Positions 1 to 8,136 of a stretch of 64,000 bases of DNA are shown here, in pieces (the stretch's first letter is position 1; the number at the start of each line of letters is the position of its first letter). Origin of the DNA: Pseudomonas sp. 14P_8.1_Bac3 (GTDB lineage Bacteria > Pseudomonadota > Gammaproteobacteria > Pseudomonadales > Pseudomonadaceae); NCBI RefSeq assembly GCF_025466085.1, contig NZ_JANLOD010000072.1, forward strand, positions 1-64,000, read 5' to 3'. Below the pieces are notes generated by a model, which saw nothing but the letters and a program-made list of their open reading frames with translations, did no database searches and had not been told where the DNA came from. The position numbers and the translations under genes are program-made.

Positions 1-24
1 CCCCCCCCCGCCCCCCCCCCCCCC
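1..24. repeat. Poly-C tract at window edge
   Basis: The first 24 bases are C except for one G at position 10. They are followed by GCTCCCACAG, which resembles the outer arm of a REP element. The tract lies 29 bp downstream of the CdsA-like stop codon. It may be a genuine simple-sequence repeat or a sequencing or assembly artefact; the sequence alone cannot tell. Confidence 0.6.
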
Positions 25-52
25 GCTCCCACAGTAGGGTTGTGACTGTTCT

Positions 53-1000
53 TTACGTGGCGGAGAAAAAATACCGCGTCAGGTGAAAGAAGATCGGCGC
101 CGCGAAGCAGATCGAGTCCATCCGGTCGAGCATGCCGCCGTGGCCCTTGATCATGGTGCCCCAGTCCTTGGCGCTGAGGCTGCGTTTGATCGCCGACATG
201 ACCAGCCCCCCGAGGAACCCCATCACCACGATCACGAACGACATCATCAGCGACTGCCAGAAACTGAAAGGCGTCATCCAGAACATGCAGCCACCGATCA
301 ACGTCGCCGACAAACCGCCGCCCACCAGGCCTTCCACGGTTTTCGACGGACTCACCAGCGGCGCCACCTTGTGCTTGCCGAAGAGTTTGCCGAACACGTA
401 CTGCAACACATCACTCAACTGCACGACGAACACCAGATAAAACAGCAACAGCGCGTTCTGGCCCTGAAAACCTTCCAGATCCAGCAGCAACAATGCCGGT
501 GCGTGGCTGATGCAATAGATGCAGATCATCACGCCCCACTGGATCTTCGCGGTCCGCTCCAGGAAGGCTTCGGTGTCCTGGCTCAATACCGCAATCGCCG
601 GAAGCAACAGAAAGGCGTAGACCGGAATCAGCAGGGTGAACATCGAATACCAGTGGGTGCCGATCAATACGTATTGCAGCGGGATCAGGATGAAAAACGC
701 CGAAAACAACGCGTTGTGATCGCCCAGGGTGGTCGGCGTCAGGGTGATGAATTCCCTGAGCGCGAACAGCGAAATGAAGCCAAACAGCACCACCGTCGCA
801 TTGCCGCCCAACTGGTACGACACGAAGAAGATGATCACCATCCCCCACCAGGCATTCACTCGCTGGTTGAGGTTTTCGATGGTCGAGATCGAGCTTTCGG
901 TTTTGGCGCGCCGCGCGAGGACTCGGCCAATGATCGACGCCACTGCCAGCAGGCAGGCGATTGCACAAAAGAACCACAGGAACTTGGCTTCAAGACTCAT
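53..1000 (-). CDS. Phosphatidate cytidylyltransferase (CdsA-like)
   Basis: This is a 315-residue multi-pass inner-membrane protein. CdsA enzymes condense CTP with phosphatidic acid to make CDP-diacylglycerol. Near the C-terminus it carries the full family signature S-x-x-K-R-x4-K-D...HGG-x-x-D-R-x-D, seen as SAIKRSLSAKDW followed by GHGGMLDRMDS. An N-terminal hydrophobic helix and several later membrane segments are visible. Its ATG overlaps the stop of the upstream acyltransferase by 4 bp, so the two are probably translationally coupled. It is probably not the essential housekeeping cdsA, which usually lies with frr, uppS and dxr; here it sits with an acyltransferase and a CDP-alcohol transferase, which suggests a second, specialised lipid-headgroup route. 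That role is inferred. Confidence 0.9.
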   Translation of the reverse strand: MSLEAKFLWFFCAIACLLAVASIIGRVLARRAKTESSISTIENLNQRVNAWWGMVIIFFVSYQLGGNATVVLFGFISLFALREFITLTPTTLGDHNALFSAFFILIPLQYVLIGTHWYSMFTLLIPVYAFLLLPAIAVLSQDTEAFLERTAKIQWGVMICIYCISHAPALLLLDLEGFQGQNALLLFYLVFVVQLSDVLQYVFGKLFGKHKVAPLVSPSKTVEGLVGGGLSATLIGGCMFWMTPFSFWQSLMMSFVIVVMGFLGGLVMSAIKRSLSAKDWGTMIKGHGGMLDRMDSICFAAPIFFHLTRYFFSAT

Positions 1001-1596
1001 TTCGACAGCCTCACAATGGCGTCACGGGCGCGTTCGAGAAACACGTGTTTTTCCTCGCCAGCCACGCGCTCCAGCGGGTTGCCGATGCGGATCGTGCAGA
1101 TGATCGGCAGCGGCACGTGTTTGCCTTTGGGCATGGAGCGGTGAAGGTTTTCCAGGTAGATCGGCACCAGGTCGACCTCGGGGAAGGCCTCGCTCAACCG
1201 GTACAGACCTGACTTGAATTCCGCGGGCAGTGCCTGGCTCGAACGAGTGCCTTCGGGAAAAATGATGATCGAATGACCGGCGCGCACGACGTCGAAAATC
1301 GGCTCCAGCACGTTGACGCCGGGCGCCGGGTTGCGCTCGATCAGCACGGCGTTCAAGCCTTTCTGCGAGATGTACGACAGAAATCGGTTCTTGCCCCAGT
1401 AATCCGCGGCGGCCACCGGTTTCACATTGACACGTGCCTCAGGGGGCAGGGCGGCGATGATCGCCAGGGTGTCCATGTGGCTGGTGTGATTGGCGAAATA
1501 GATGCGCTGGCGCGACAGGTCCGGCGGGCCCTCCCACCGCGCCGTGACGCCAATGAGAAAGCGCAGCACGGAAATCAACGCATTACTGATCCACAT
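997..1596 (-). CDS. 1-acyl-sn-glycerol-3-phosphate acyltransferase family (PlsC-like)
   Basis: This 199-residue protein belongs to the PlsC family, which acylates lysophosphatidic acid. The catalytic H-x4-D motif is NHTSHMD (His37, Asp42). The substrate-binding block FPEGTRS lies in the middle of the protein. The N-terminus is hydrophobic, consistent with peripheral or monotopic membrane association. It is shorter than typical PlsC (about 240-260 residues). The start overlaps the end of the CDP-alcohol transferase gene by 14 bp and the end overlaps the CdsA-like start by 4 bp, so the three genes form one translationally coupled unit. Confidence 0.88.
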   Translation of the reverse strand: MWISNALISVLRFLIGVTARWEGPPDLSRQRIYFANHTSHMDTLAIIAALPPEARVNVKPVAAADYWGKNRFLSYISQKGLNAVLIERNPAPGVNVLEPIFDVVRAGHSIIIFPEGTRSSQALPAEFKSGLYRLSEAFPEVDLVPIYLENLHRSMPKGKHVPLPIICTIRIGNPLERVAGEEKHVFLERARDAIVRLSK

Positions 1597-2215
1597 GGAC
1601 GGCCCCTTTCAACTGCCTGGAAATGCCCAGGGTTCGCGTGACGCAGGTGGCGACAGAGCCGAGGGCGATGATGACCAGTGCGATCAACAGCACGTAGTGA
1701 GTGCCATAGATGCTCGCTTCGACGGCGTTCAGCAGCAGCGCCGCGGTCATCACCGCCATGCGGTGCTGTTTGGCCATCGGGCCGATGAAGCTCTGCTTGA
1801 GCCCGATGGACCCGCCGAATACCCGGACATAGGCGGTCAGCGCCGCGGCCAGTGCGGCAAACCAGCCGAGGTCGGGATAGCCGATGGCGTAGCCGAGTCC
1901 GACGATCAGCAGACTGTCGGCGATTCGGTCAGGGAATTCGTTGTAGAGGCTGCCGATATCCGATTTCTTGCCGCCTTCGATGGCGACCATGCCGTCGAAC
2001 AGGTTGCACAGCAGGCGCAATTGAATGCCGATTGCGCAGAGGATCGAGCCGGTGATGCCGGTATCAATGTTGAGTGCGACGATGCCGAGCAGCGCAAAAA
2101 CGATGCTCGCCACGGAGATCTGATTGGGGGAGAGGTCGCGCTTCACCAGGAACCCGGTGATGCGCTTGGCCCATCCTGAGGAGCGCGTCTTGATGGGTCT
2201 TCTGTTTTCATCCAT
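1583..2215 (-). CDS. CDP-alcohol phosphatidyltransferase family protein with divergent active-site motif
   Basis: This is a 210-residue membrane protein, first gene of a three-gene minus-strand unit. The family motif is D-x2-D-G-x2-A-R-x8-G-x3-D-x3-D. Here the aligned residues are Asn71, Asp74-Gly75, Ala78-Ile79, Gly88, Asn92 and Asp96. The second and fourth aspartates are kept, but the first and third acids are Asn and the Arg is Ile. Predicted membrane helices fill most of the remainder. The neighbouring acyltransferase and CdsA-like genes could supply a CDP-diacylglycerol-type donor. The alcohol acceptor is unknown, and the altered motif leaves it open whether the enzyme uses the usual metal-dependent chemistry. 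Confidence 0.8.
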   Translation of the reverse strand: MDENRRPIKTRSSGWAKRITGFLVKRDLSPNQISVASIVFALLGIVALNIDTGITGSILCAIGIQLRLLCNLFDGMVAIEGGKKSDIGSLYNEFPDRIADSLLIVGLGYAIGYPDLGWFAALAAALTAYVRVFGGSIGLKQSFIGPMAKQHRMAVMTAALLLNAVEASIYGTHYVLLIALVIIALGSVATCVTRTLGISRQLKGAVHVDQ

Positions 2216-2284
2216 TTGCTAATGTCCATATCAATGATGAGGAGGCTCGGGTTGCTCCTGTCAGCAATATAGAGACTCGCTACC

Positions 2285-2382
2285 GTAGGAGCGAGCTTGC
2301 TCGCGAAAAACGTTCAGAAAACGCGGTCATCCAGGCGGCACGCGTTATCGTTAACGCCCATCGCTAGCAGCTCGCACCTACA
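2285..2382. repeat. REP pair (inverted)
   Basis: GTAGGAGCGAGCTTGCTCGC begins at 2285, and a degenerate inverted copy (CATCGCTAGCAGCTCGCACCTAC) ends at 2381, making a head-to-head pair. The distal copy contains the TAG stop codon of the sensor kinase gene. The pair separates the kinase gene from the lipid trio and may act as an mRNA end-stabiliser or attenuator. Confidence 0.75.
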
Positions 2383-3685
2383 AGGGTTTGGCAGGTAATT
2401 TCAATTCAGCGCAGAGGCCGCCGCCTTCGCGATTACTCAGCGTCAACGATCCCCCGATCGCCAGCGCCAGTTGCTGGGCAATCGCCAGGCCCAGGCCGGT
2501 GCCGCCGGTGCTGCGGTTACGCGAATTCTCCACGCGGTAGAACGGCTCCATCACATGGGCCAGTTCTTCTGCGGCAATCCCGGGACCGCGGTCCATCACC
2601 TTCACCGACAGCCCGCCGTCAGACGTCGAGTCCACCTGCAACTGCGCCGCGCCGGCGAACTTGAGCGCGTTGTCCGTCAGGTTCACCAATACCCGCCGCA
2701 ATGCGTGGGGACGGGTGTCGATGACCGAGTCGCTTTTGCCGCTGAGCTGCACGTCCTTGCCCATGTCCTGATAGTCGAACACCAGGCTGTCGAGGAACGA
2801 ATCCAGATTGGTGCGGCGGCTTTCTTCGGTGGCGCCATGCACGCTGCGGGCGTAGGCGACGCCTTCGCGCACCAAGTGCTCCATCTCGCCCAAGTCGTTC
2901 CACAATTTGTCTTTTTCGCTGGAGTCGTCCATGAACTCGGCGCGCAGTTTCATGCGCGTGATGGGGGTTTGCAGGTCGTGGGAAATCGCCGCCAGCAGTT
3001 GCATACGCTCTTTCAGATAGGCCGCAATGCGCGCCTGCATGGCGTTGAAGGCCTTGGCGGCATGGGCGACTTCGGTCGGACCATTTTCGTCCAGCAGCAC
3101 CGGATGCGTATTGGGGTCCAGGGTTTCCACGGCCTCCGCAAGGCGGGTGAGGGGGCGAATGGCTATCCTCACGGCCAGCCAGGTGCAGAGAATCATCAGC
3201 ACCAATTGGCCTAGCAGGACGATGGGCAGCCACGGCGACAGTGGCACCATCGACGGGCGTACGTCGATCGTCACCGGGCTGCCATCGGCGAGTTTCAGGT
3301 GGACCTGGAAGTGTTTGATCGGACCGGGAATGTCGGTCACGGTCATCGGGTAATCCATGCCGATGGCATCCTTGATCGAGGTCACCGCAATCGGTGAATC
3401 GCGCATGGCGGTACCCGGCGAACCTTCATCCAGCAAGTAGCGATAGTTGCGGCGTTCCAGTTGCTGCAGCCAGCCCGCGCGCTCTTCGGCCGGCAAACGG
3501 TCGAGGATCGCAATGGAGGTCGAGACGTCGGTCTCCAGGTTGCCCAGCATGGTGGTCTTCGCGGTTTCGTAGCGCTCGTAGTACTGCGCGCCGAAAGACA
3601 GCGCCTGCGCCAATATCAGGCCGACCAGGAAGATCAGCGACAGCCGCGAGGCGAGGGTACGGGGCCAATGCAACGAGCGTTTCAT
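2378..3685 (-). CDS. Sensor histidine kinase (two-component, HAMP-type)
   Basis: This 435-residue membrane kinase has a TM helix at about 13-33, a periplasmic loop of about 120 residues, a second TM at about 152-174, then HAMP, HisKA and HATPase domains. The phospho-acceptor is His236 in the SHDLQTP H-box. The N-box (NLTDNALKFA), the D-x-G-x-G box (DRGPGI) and GTGLGLAI are intact. Its start overlaps the stop of the response-regulator gene by 4 bp, so both are made together. The periplasmic loop has no recognisable sensor fold. The divergent neighbours, small exported proteins and a DipZ-like redox protein, suggest it senses an envelope redox or metal signal; this is inference. Confidence 0.93.
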   Translation of the reverse strand: MKRSLHWPRTLASRLSLIFLVGLILAQALSFGAQYYERYETAKTTMLGNLETDVSTSIAILDRLPAEERAGWLQQLERRNYRYLLDEGSPGTAMRDSPIAVTSIKDAIGMDYPMTVTDIPGPIKHFQVHLKLADGSPVTIDVRPSMVPLSPWLPIVLLGQLVLMILCTWLAVRIAIRPLTRLAEAVETLDPNTHPVLLDENGPTEVAHAAKAFNAMQARIAAYLKERMQLLAAISHDLQTPITRMKLRAEFMDDSSEKDKLWNDLGEMEHLVREGVAYARSVHGATEESRRTNLDSFLDSLVFDYQDMGKDVQLSGKSDSVIDTRPHALRRVLVNLTDNALKFAGAAQLQVDSTSDGGLSVKVMDRGPGIAAEELAHVMEPFYRVENSRNRSTGGTGLGLAIAQQLALAIGGSLTLSNREGGGLCAELKLPAKPL

Positions 3686-4422
3686 GAGGGAGCACCGAGG
3701 ACTTCCACGGGCAGGGAAAACACATAGCCTTCGCTGCGCACGGTCTTGATGTAGGCCGGTTCCCGCGCGTCGTCAAGCAAACGCTGACGCAAGCGGCTGA
3801 CCAGCAGGTCGATGGAGCGGTCGAACAGATCGGCATCGCGGCCCTGGGTGAGGTTCAGCAACTGGTCGCGGTTGAGCACCCGTTGCGGATGATCGAGGAA
3901 CACCCGCAGTAGTCGGTATTCCGCGCCGCTGAGCGCCACCATGGTGCCGTCGTCATCGAGCAGGTGGCGGGCCGAGGTGTCCAGGCGCCAGCGACCGAAG
4001 CCCAGCAGACGCCCGCTTTCGGTGACCACCAGGTTGGGCGGCAACATTCGCGTGCGGCGCAGCACTGCGTTGATCCGCGCCAGCAATTCACGGGCGGCGA
4101 ACGGCTTGACCAGGTAATCGTCGGCACCCATTTCCAGGCCGATGATGCGGTCGGTTTCGTCGTTGCGCGCGGTGAGCATCAGCACCGGCGTGGCCTTGTG
4201 TTTGCCGGCGCGTATCTCGCGGCACAGCAGCAGGCCATCGTCGCCCGGCATCATGATGTCGAGCACGATCAGGTCCACTGGCGTGGTCTCGAGAAAAGCG
4301 CGCATCTGCCGACCGTCCGCGACCACCGTCGTGCGCAGACCGTTCTTCTTCAGGTAATTGCCTACCAGCTCTCGAATCTCGCGGTCGTCGTCGACGATGA
4401 GAATGTGATCGACATGTTCCAT
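3682..4422 (-). CDS. OmpR-family response regulator
   Basis: This 246-residue regulator has a receiver domain (acidic pocket DDD at 11-13, phospho-acceptor Asp55 in IVLDIMMPG, conserved Lys in VKPF) followed by an OmpR-type winged helix (residues about 140-240, with YRLLRVFLDHP and IKTVRSEGYVF). I chose the ATG at 4422 because MEHVDHILIVDDD begins the receiver fold directly; an in-frame upstream extension to 4539 has no family counterpart and runs into the promoter region. It is the first gene of a regulator-kinase operon divergent from the 4728-6632 genes, which are its likely targets. Confidence 0.92.
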   Translation of the reverse strand: MEHVDHILIVDDDREIRELVGNYLKKNGLRTTVVADGRQMRAFLETTPVDLIVLDIMMPGDDGLLLCREIRAGKHKATPVLMLTARNDETDRIIGLEMGADDYLVKPFAARELLARINAVLRRTRMLPPNLVVTESGRLLGFGRWRLDTSARHLLDDDGTMVALSGAEYRLLRVFLDHPQRVLNRDQLLNLTQGRDADLFDRSIDLLVSRLRQRLLDDAREPAYIKTVRSEGYVFSLPVEVLGAPS

Positions 4423-4727
4423 GGGGCAAGCCTCTGTAAAAGGGGGGATGACGCACAGTCTATCGAGCCTTTGCGCGCTCGCCCTGCGCGCTTTGTATTG
4501 CAGTGTATCTGCTGTGTCGGTGGATACACATGGACGCAAAAACCCCGGAATTCAGGGTTTTTGTATCGCTGTGTATCGCAAGGCCGGTTTGATACGTACC
4601 GATTTACACGCGCCGGTTTTCGACACAGACGAGATACCTCGCAGGCTTCTAATAGGTCCATCGAGGCCAACCCAACCGCCTCGGCTCAATCGAACGACCT
4701 ACCCATTGAAGCCTTGAGGAAATCAGC
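4423..4727. promoter_or_regulatory. Divergent control region with clustered GTATC half-sites
   Basis: This 305-bp gap separates the response regulator from the DUF2790 gene. GTATC or its complement GATAC occurs six times: at 4505, 4523, 4563, 4573, 4591 and 4633. The copies at 4563 and 4573 are 10 bp apart in direct orientation, the spacing typical of OmpR-family half-sites. GTGTATC (4503-4509) and GATACAC (4523-4529) form an inverted pair. A stem AAAAACCC / GGGTTTTT (4538-4545 with 4555-4562) lies among them. I read the region as the operator of the adjacent response regulator; no promoter boxes were assigned. Confidence 0.5.
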
Positions 4728-4988
4728 ATGAACACCAAAGCCATCTACGCCGCTTGCCTGTTTGCCGCCCTGAACATCTGCACGTTGTCGGCCCGTGCCG
4801 AAGCGGATGTCAGCGCTAAAACCTACTCCTACGGCACGCACCTGGACATCAAGAAAGTGCTGTCGTTGACCCAGGACGCCACGACGACCTGCGGGATTGT
4901 CGATGCCCAGCTGACCTACCTGGACTCACAGAACAAAACCCAGGTCCTGGACTACCGCAAATTTGCTGACTGCAACTCCGACAACTGA
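4728..4988 (+). CDS. DUF2790 family small exported protein
   Basis: This 86-residue protein has a clear signal peptide (about 24 residues, ending LSARA) and a mature part typical of DUF2790, a Pseudomonas family of unknown function often placed beside metal- or stress-responsive two-component systems. Two cysteines occur in the mature part, one in TTCGIVDAQ and one near the C-terminus (FADC), and could form a disulfide in the periplasm. GAGGAA lies 7 bp before the ATG. It is the first gene of the unit that continues to the DipZ-like protein. Confidence 0.85.
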   Translation: MNTKAIYAACLFAALNICTLSARAEADVSAKTYSYGTHLDIKKVLSLTQDATTTCGIVDAQLTYLDSQNKTQVLDYRKFADCNSDN

Positions 4989-5036
4989 GTCCGTCATTCA
5001 CCGATCGCCACTCCCATTTGAAACAGGAAGAACACC

Positions 5037-5276
5037 ATGAACAACGTAGCCCGCTTTTTGACAGCCAGTGCCTTCGCCTTTGCCGGTGCCGCCGCCCACG
5101 CCAACCCCGCCGTTGAACACAGCGCCTGCGGCAGCAGCGCCTGCTTCCAGCTGACTCCGGTGAACGATTTGCAGGCACAGGACGGCGCCAGCCGTACGCC
5201 GCAGGGGCAACTGCTGGCCGAGAACGGTGGCAGCCGCACGCCACAGGGCCAGTGGCTGGATAACCAGACCGCCTGA
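5037..5276 (+). CDS. Small exported protein with RTPQGQ repeats
   Basis: This is a 79-residue protein with a signal peptide cleaved near AHA (about residue 21). The mature part has two cysteines (SACGSSACF) and two near-identical repeats, GASRTPQGQLL and GGSRTPQGQWL, at the C-terminus. A Shine-Dalgarno AGGAAG precedes the ATG. I know no function for it. Its position between DUF2790 and a DipZ-like disulfide protein, and its paired cysteines, make it a plausible partner or substrate of that redox system. Confidence 0.75.
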   Translation: MNNVARFLTASAFAFAGAAAHANPAVEHSACGSSACFQLTPVNDLQAQDGASRTPQGQLLAENGGSRTPQGQWLDNQTA

Positions 5277-5289
5277 AACCCGCAGTTCC

Positions 5290-5380
5290 CTGTAGGAGCC
5301 GGCCTGGCGATGACGGCAGCACGTTCAATATCAAGGTGACTGTCAAATCGCTATCGCCAGCGAGCCGGTTCCCACAAGGG
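5290..5380. repeat. REP pair (inverted)
   Basis: CTGTAGGAGCCGGCCTGGCGATG begins at 5290, and its inverted partner (GCTATCGCCAGCGAGCCGGTTCCCAC) ends near 5376. They form a long imperfect hairpin between the small exported protein and the DipZ-like gene, 35 bp before the latter's start. It could uncouple expression of the two. Confidence 0.75.
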
Positions 5381-5414
5381 CGCATTGCCGCCTCGTAACG
5401 TATTAGGTGATCCC

Positions 5415-6632
5415 ATGTTCCTCATCGCTTTCCTGGGCGGCATATTGACCGTCCTCAGCCCCTGTATCCTGCCGGTCGTGCCGTTCCTGTTCGCCGGCGT
5501 CGACCGCACGCGCTCATCGATCCTGCTCACCCTCGGCGGCATGGTCCTGACGTTCGCCCTGATCTCCAGCCTGGCCGTGGTCAGCAGCGAGTGGGTGGTG
5601 CAAGCCAATAATACCGGTCGCTACGTGGCCCTCATCGTGATGGCGCTGTTCGCCCTGTCGCTGATTTCCGCGCGGATCGGCGGCTGGTTGGCACGCCCGT
5701 TGGTACTGCTGGGCAACCGCCTTGATCCGCAGACCCGCAAGATGTCCGGCCCGCTGGGTTCGGTGATGATCGGCGTCGCCACCGGCCTGCTGTGGGCGCC
5801 CTGCGCAGGGCCGATCCTTGGGGTGATCCTCACCGGTGCGATGCTGCAAGGCGCCAACGCGCAAACCAGTCTGTTGCTGGTGGCGTATGGCCTGGGCAGC
5901 GCCTTGTCCCTGGGCACGCTGATCTTCGCCGGTCGCGGCCTGGTCAATCGCCTGAAAGCGTCGATTCCGGTCACCGGCTGTTTGCGTCGTGGCGCCGGGT
6001 TTGCCGTATTGGCTGCGGCGGCGGTGATTTCCACCGGCACCGACAAGACCCTGCTGGCCGGCACGTCGTCCGAAGGCGTCAGCGCCCTCGAGAGAGGCGT
6101 GCTGGAAAGCGTACCGAAAGTGGTGGATTACCTGGTCAGCACAGTCAAGGCCGGCACCATGATGGACAACGCCAAAGGCGCCATGCCATCGCTGTCCGGC
6201 GCGGTCGAATGGCTTAACTCGCCAGCGCTGAGCAGCGAATCGCTTAAAGGCAAAGTGGTTTTGGTGGATTTCTGGACCTTCGACTGCATCAACTGCCAGC
6301 ACACCCTGCCGTACGTGAAGGATTGGGCGAAGAAGTACGAGAAGGATGGCCTGGTGGTGATCGGCGTCCATACCCCGGAATACGGTTTCGAACGGATTAT
6401 CAGCAACGTCAAGGATCAAGTGAAGAAACTCGGTATCACCTACCCGGTGGCCATCGACAACAACTACGCGATCTGGCGCAACTTCGACAATCAGTACTGG
6501 CCCGCTCACTACCTGATCGACGCCAAGGGCCAGGTGCGTTACACCCATTTCGGTGAAGGTCGCTACGACACCCAGGAGCAGATGATTCAACAGTTGCTGG
6601 AAGAGGCCAAGGCCAGCGCTCCCGCGGCTTGA
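5415..6632 (+). CDS. DipZ-like CcdA-thioredoxin fusion (thiol:disulfide transfer)
   Basis: This 405-residue protein has an N-terminal CcdA/DsbD-type membrane domain (about residues 1-220, six or more helices, with Cys in SPCILPVVPF and WAPCAGPILG as the redox pair). A periplasmic thioredoxin/TlpA-like domain follows, with the C-x-x-C motif CINC in FDCINCQHTLPYV. Such proteins carry electrons from cytoplasmic thioredoxin to periplasmic substrates. I chose the ATG at 5415 because AGGTGA sits 8 bp upstream and MFLIAFLGG starts the first helix. A third, carbohydrate-binding-like domain seen in mycobacterial DipZ is absent. Its substrates may be the small cysteine-containing exported proteins upstream; this is inferred. 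Confidence 0.88.
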   Translation: MFLIAFLGGILTVLSPCILPVVPFLFAGVDRTRSSILLTLGGMVLTFALISSLAVVSSEWVVQANNTGRYVALIVMALFALSLISARIGGWLARPLVLLGNRLDPQTRKMSGPLGSVMIGVATGLLWAPCAGPILGVILTGAMLQGANAQTSLLLVAYGLGSALSLGTLIFAGRGLVNRLKASIPVTGCLRRGAGFAVLAAAAVISTGTDKTLLAGTSSEGVSALERGVLESVPKVVDYLVSTVKAGTMMDNAKGAMPSLSGAVEWLNSPALSSESLKGKVVLVDFWTFDCINCQHTLPYVKDWAKKYEKDGLVVIGVHTPEYGFERIISNVKDQVKKLGITYPVAIDNNYAIWRNFDNQYWPAHYLIDAKGQVRYTHFGEGRYDTQEQMIQQLLEEAKASAPAA

Positions 6633-6642
6633 ACCAGCACAT

Positions 6643-6682
6643 CAATGGCTCACAGGTCTCGCACCGAGAGCCATTGTTTTTT
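6643..6682 (+). terminator. Rho-independent terminator of the DipZ-like unit
   Basis: A 9-bp stem CAATGGCTC / GAGCCATTG (6643-6651 and 6668-6676), with a 16-nt loop that can pair further inside, is followed by TTTTTT. It starts 11 bp after the DipZ-like stop. It overlaps the 3' end of the convergent AraC gene. Confidence 0.85.
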
Positions 6683-7633
6683 CTCCTGGCCGCGCCGCCA
6701 GGCTGCGGGCGGTGCACCGAACTCACGACGAAACGCCCGGCTGAACGCGGTATCGGTCTGGTAGCCGACTTCTTCGGCGATGCGCAGAAGTGAGCTGTTA
6801 CTGCTGCGTAACAGGTTGGCGGCCAGCAGCATTCGCCATTGGGTCAGGTACTGCATTGGCGAAATGCCCACCAGTTGTTGGAAACGTTCTGCCAGTACCG
6901 AGCGTGAGGTGCCGGCGGTGCGCGCCAGTTCATCCAGGGTCCAACTGTGGCAGGGGGTTTTGTGCAGTGCGTTGAGGGCGGCGCCGACGATCCGGTCACT
7001 CACCCCCGCGAGCCAACCGGTTCGGCCTTCGCCCTGTTCGTGCATGTACAGGCGCAGCACTTCAATGAACAACACCTCGGCGAGCTTGGCCAGGACGCCT
7101 TCGCCGCCGGGCCTGGGCGAGCGGGCTTCGGCCAGCGCATAACGCACCGACGATTCCAGCCAGATACCGGCATTCGAGCCGCGCACATTGACTCGCACCA
7201 CGGCCGGCAATCCGGTCAGCAACATGCCGGCCAGGCGTGTGTCGCACGCCAGGTAGCCGCACACCAGGCGGGTCACCGCGCCGCCACCGCCGTAGCTCAG
7301 TTGACGCGGACGGCGTGCCAGCACCGCGTTCAGCCTCGCGCCGGTAGCGGGTTGCAGACCGGGCGCAGAGCCCATGCGGTGGGCGTCGCCCTGAGGAAAC
7401 ACCACCACATCGCCGGCGGTCAGGAGCAGCGGCGGATCATCACCTAGCTCGACGTGACACTCGCCTTCGGTGATCAAGTGAAAGATCACCACCCGTTCCG
7501 CGCCGGGCTCCAGGAACGGGGCTGCCGTGTCGGCGCTCGGCGACTGGTAACACCAGGGCGCGGTGAACCGGGCATTGATGAAAATCGCGCCGACCAGGCG
7601 GACGACGCGCAGGGTCTGGGACAGGGCGTCCAT
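6650..7633 (-). CDS. AraC-family regulator with cupin sensor domain
   Basis: This 327-residue regulator has an N-terminal cupin-like ligand domain (about 1-190, with HLITEGECHVEL and AGDVVVFPQGDAH as the beta-barrel signature). A C-terminal pair of AraC helix-turn-helices follows (about 215-315, ending with SSLLRIAEEVGYQTDTAFSRAFRREFG). The ATG at 7633 has AGGGGA upstream and matches the family start; the frame is open further upstream but with no recognisable protein. It is divergent from the DUF4242 and methyltransferase genes, which are candidate targets. Ligand unknown. Confidence 0.9.
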   Translation of the reverse strand: MDALSQTLRVVRLVGAIFINARFTAPWCYQSPSADTAAPFLEPGAERVVIFHLITEGECHVELGDDPPLLLTAGDVVVFPQGDAHRMGSAPGLQPATGARLNAVLARRPRQLSYGGGGAVTRLVCGYLACDTRLAGMLLTGLPAVVRVNVRGSNAGIWLESSVRYALAEARSPRPGGEGVLAKLAEVLFIEVLRLYMHEQGEGRTGWLAGVSDRIVGAALNALHKTPCHSWTLDELARTAGTSRSVLAERFQQLVGISPMQYLTQWRMLLAANLLRSSNSSLLRIAEEVGYQTDTAFSRAFRREFGAPPAAWRRGQEKKQWLSVRDL

Positions 7634-7830
7634 GAGGGTGTTCCCCTGTTGGCGAAGTGTTGTTGATTGTGAGCCTGTCGCGGCACAACGCAAAACCTCC
7701 GGACGATCGGGCAAGCCTGACCGACGATCGGGCAGGACGCCCCCGGCCCGCAGCGCGATAGTGGGCGCACAGGGTCTGCCGACCCTGTCACCCAATAGCA
7801 AGTACCCAATAACAAAAATGAGAGGTTGCC

Positions 7831-8100
7831 ATGCCGAAGTTCGTCATAGAACGCGAGATTCCGGGCGCTGGGACACTGTCAGAAAGGGATTTGAAGGCCG
7901 CTGCGCAAAAGTCCTGCAGGGCCTTGCGCGATTTGCCGGAGGTGCAGTGGCAGCAGAGCTATGTCACCGGTGACAAGCTCTACTGCGTGTACATCTCGCC
8001 CACTGAAGAGTTGATCAGGGAACACGCCAGGCAGAGCGGTTTCCCGGCCAACCGCATTTCCCAGGTCATGACCGTCATCGACCCCACCACGGCAGAATAA
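7831..8100 (+). CDS. DUF4242 domain protein
   Basis: This small soluble protein of 89 residues matches DUF4242, with a typical start PKFVIEREIPGAG and a compact alpha/beta fold expected. There is no signal peptide. A GAGAGG Shine-Dalgarno precedes the ATG. It is followed after 36 bp by a methyltransferase gene, probably in one unit, and is divergent from an AraC regulator. The family has no firmly established activity that I can state. Confidence 0.8.
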   Translation: MPKFVIEREIPGAGTLSERDLKAAAQKSCRALRDLPEVQWQQSYVTGDKLYCVYISPTEELIREHARQSGFPANRISQVMTVIDPTTAE

Positions 8101-8136
8101 GCCGGGGGCGTTACAACCCATCACGGAGCGGATTTA

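Noticed and set aside
83..1144. Long plus-strand frame opposite the CdsA-like and acyltransferase genes
   Set aside because: The translation is rich in His, Arg and Gln with no domain, which is typical of the antisense of a high-GC gene. The minus-strand genes have full catalytic motifs.
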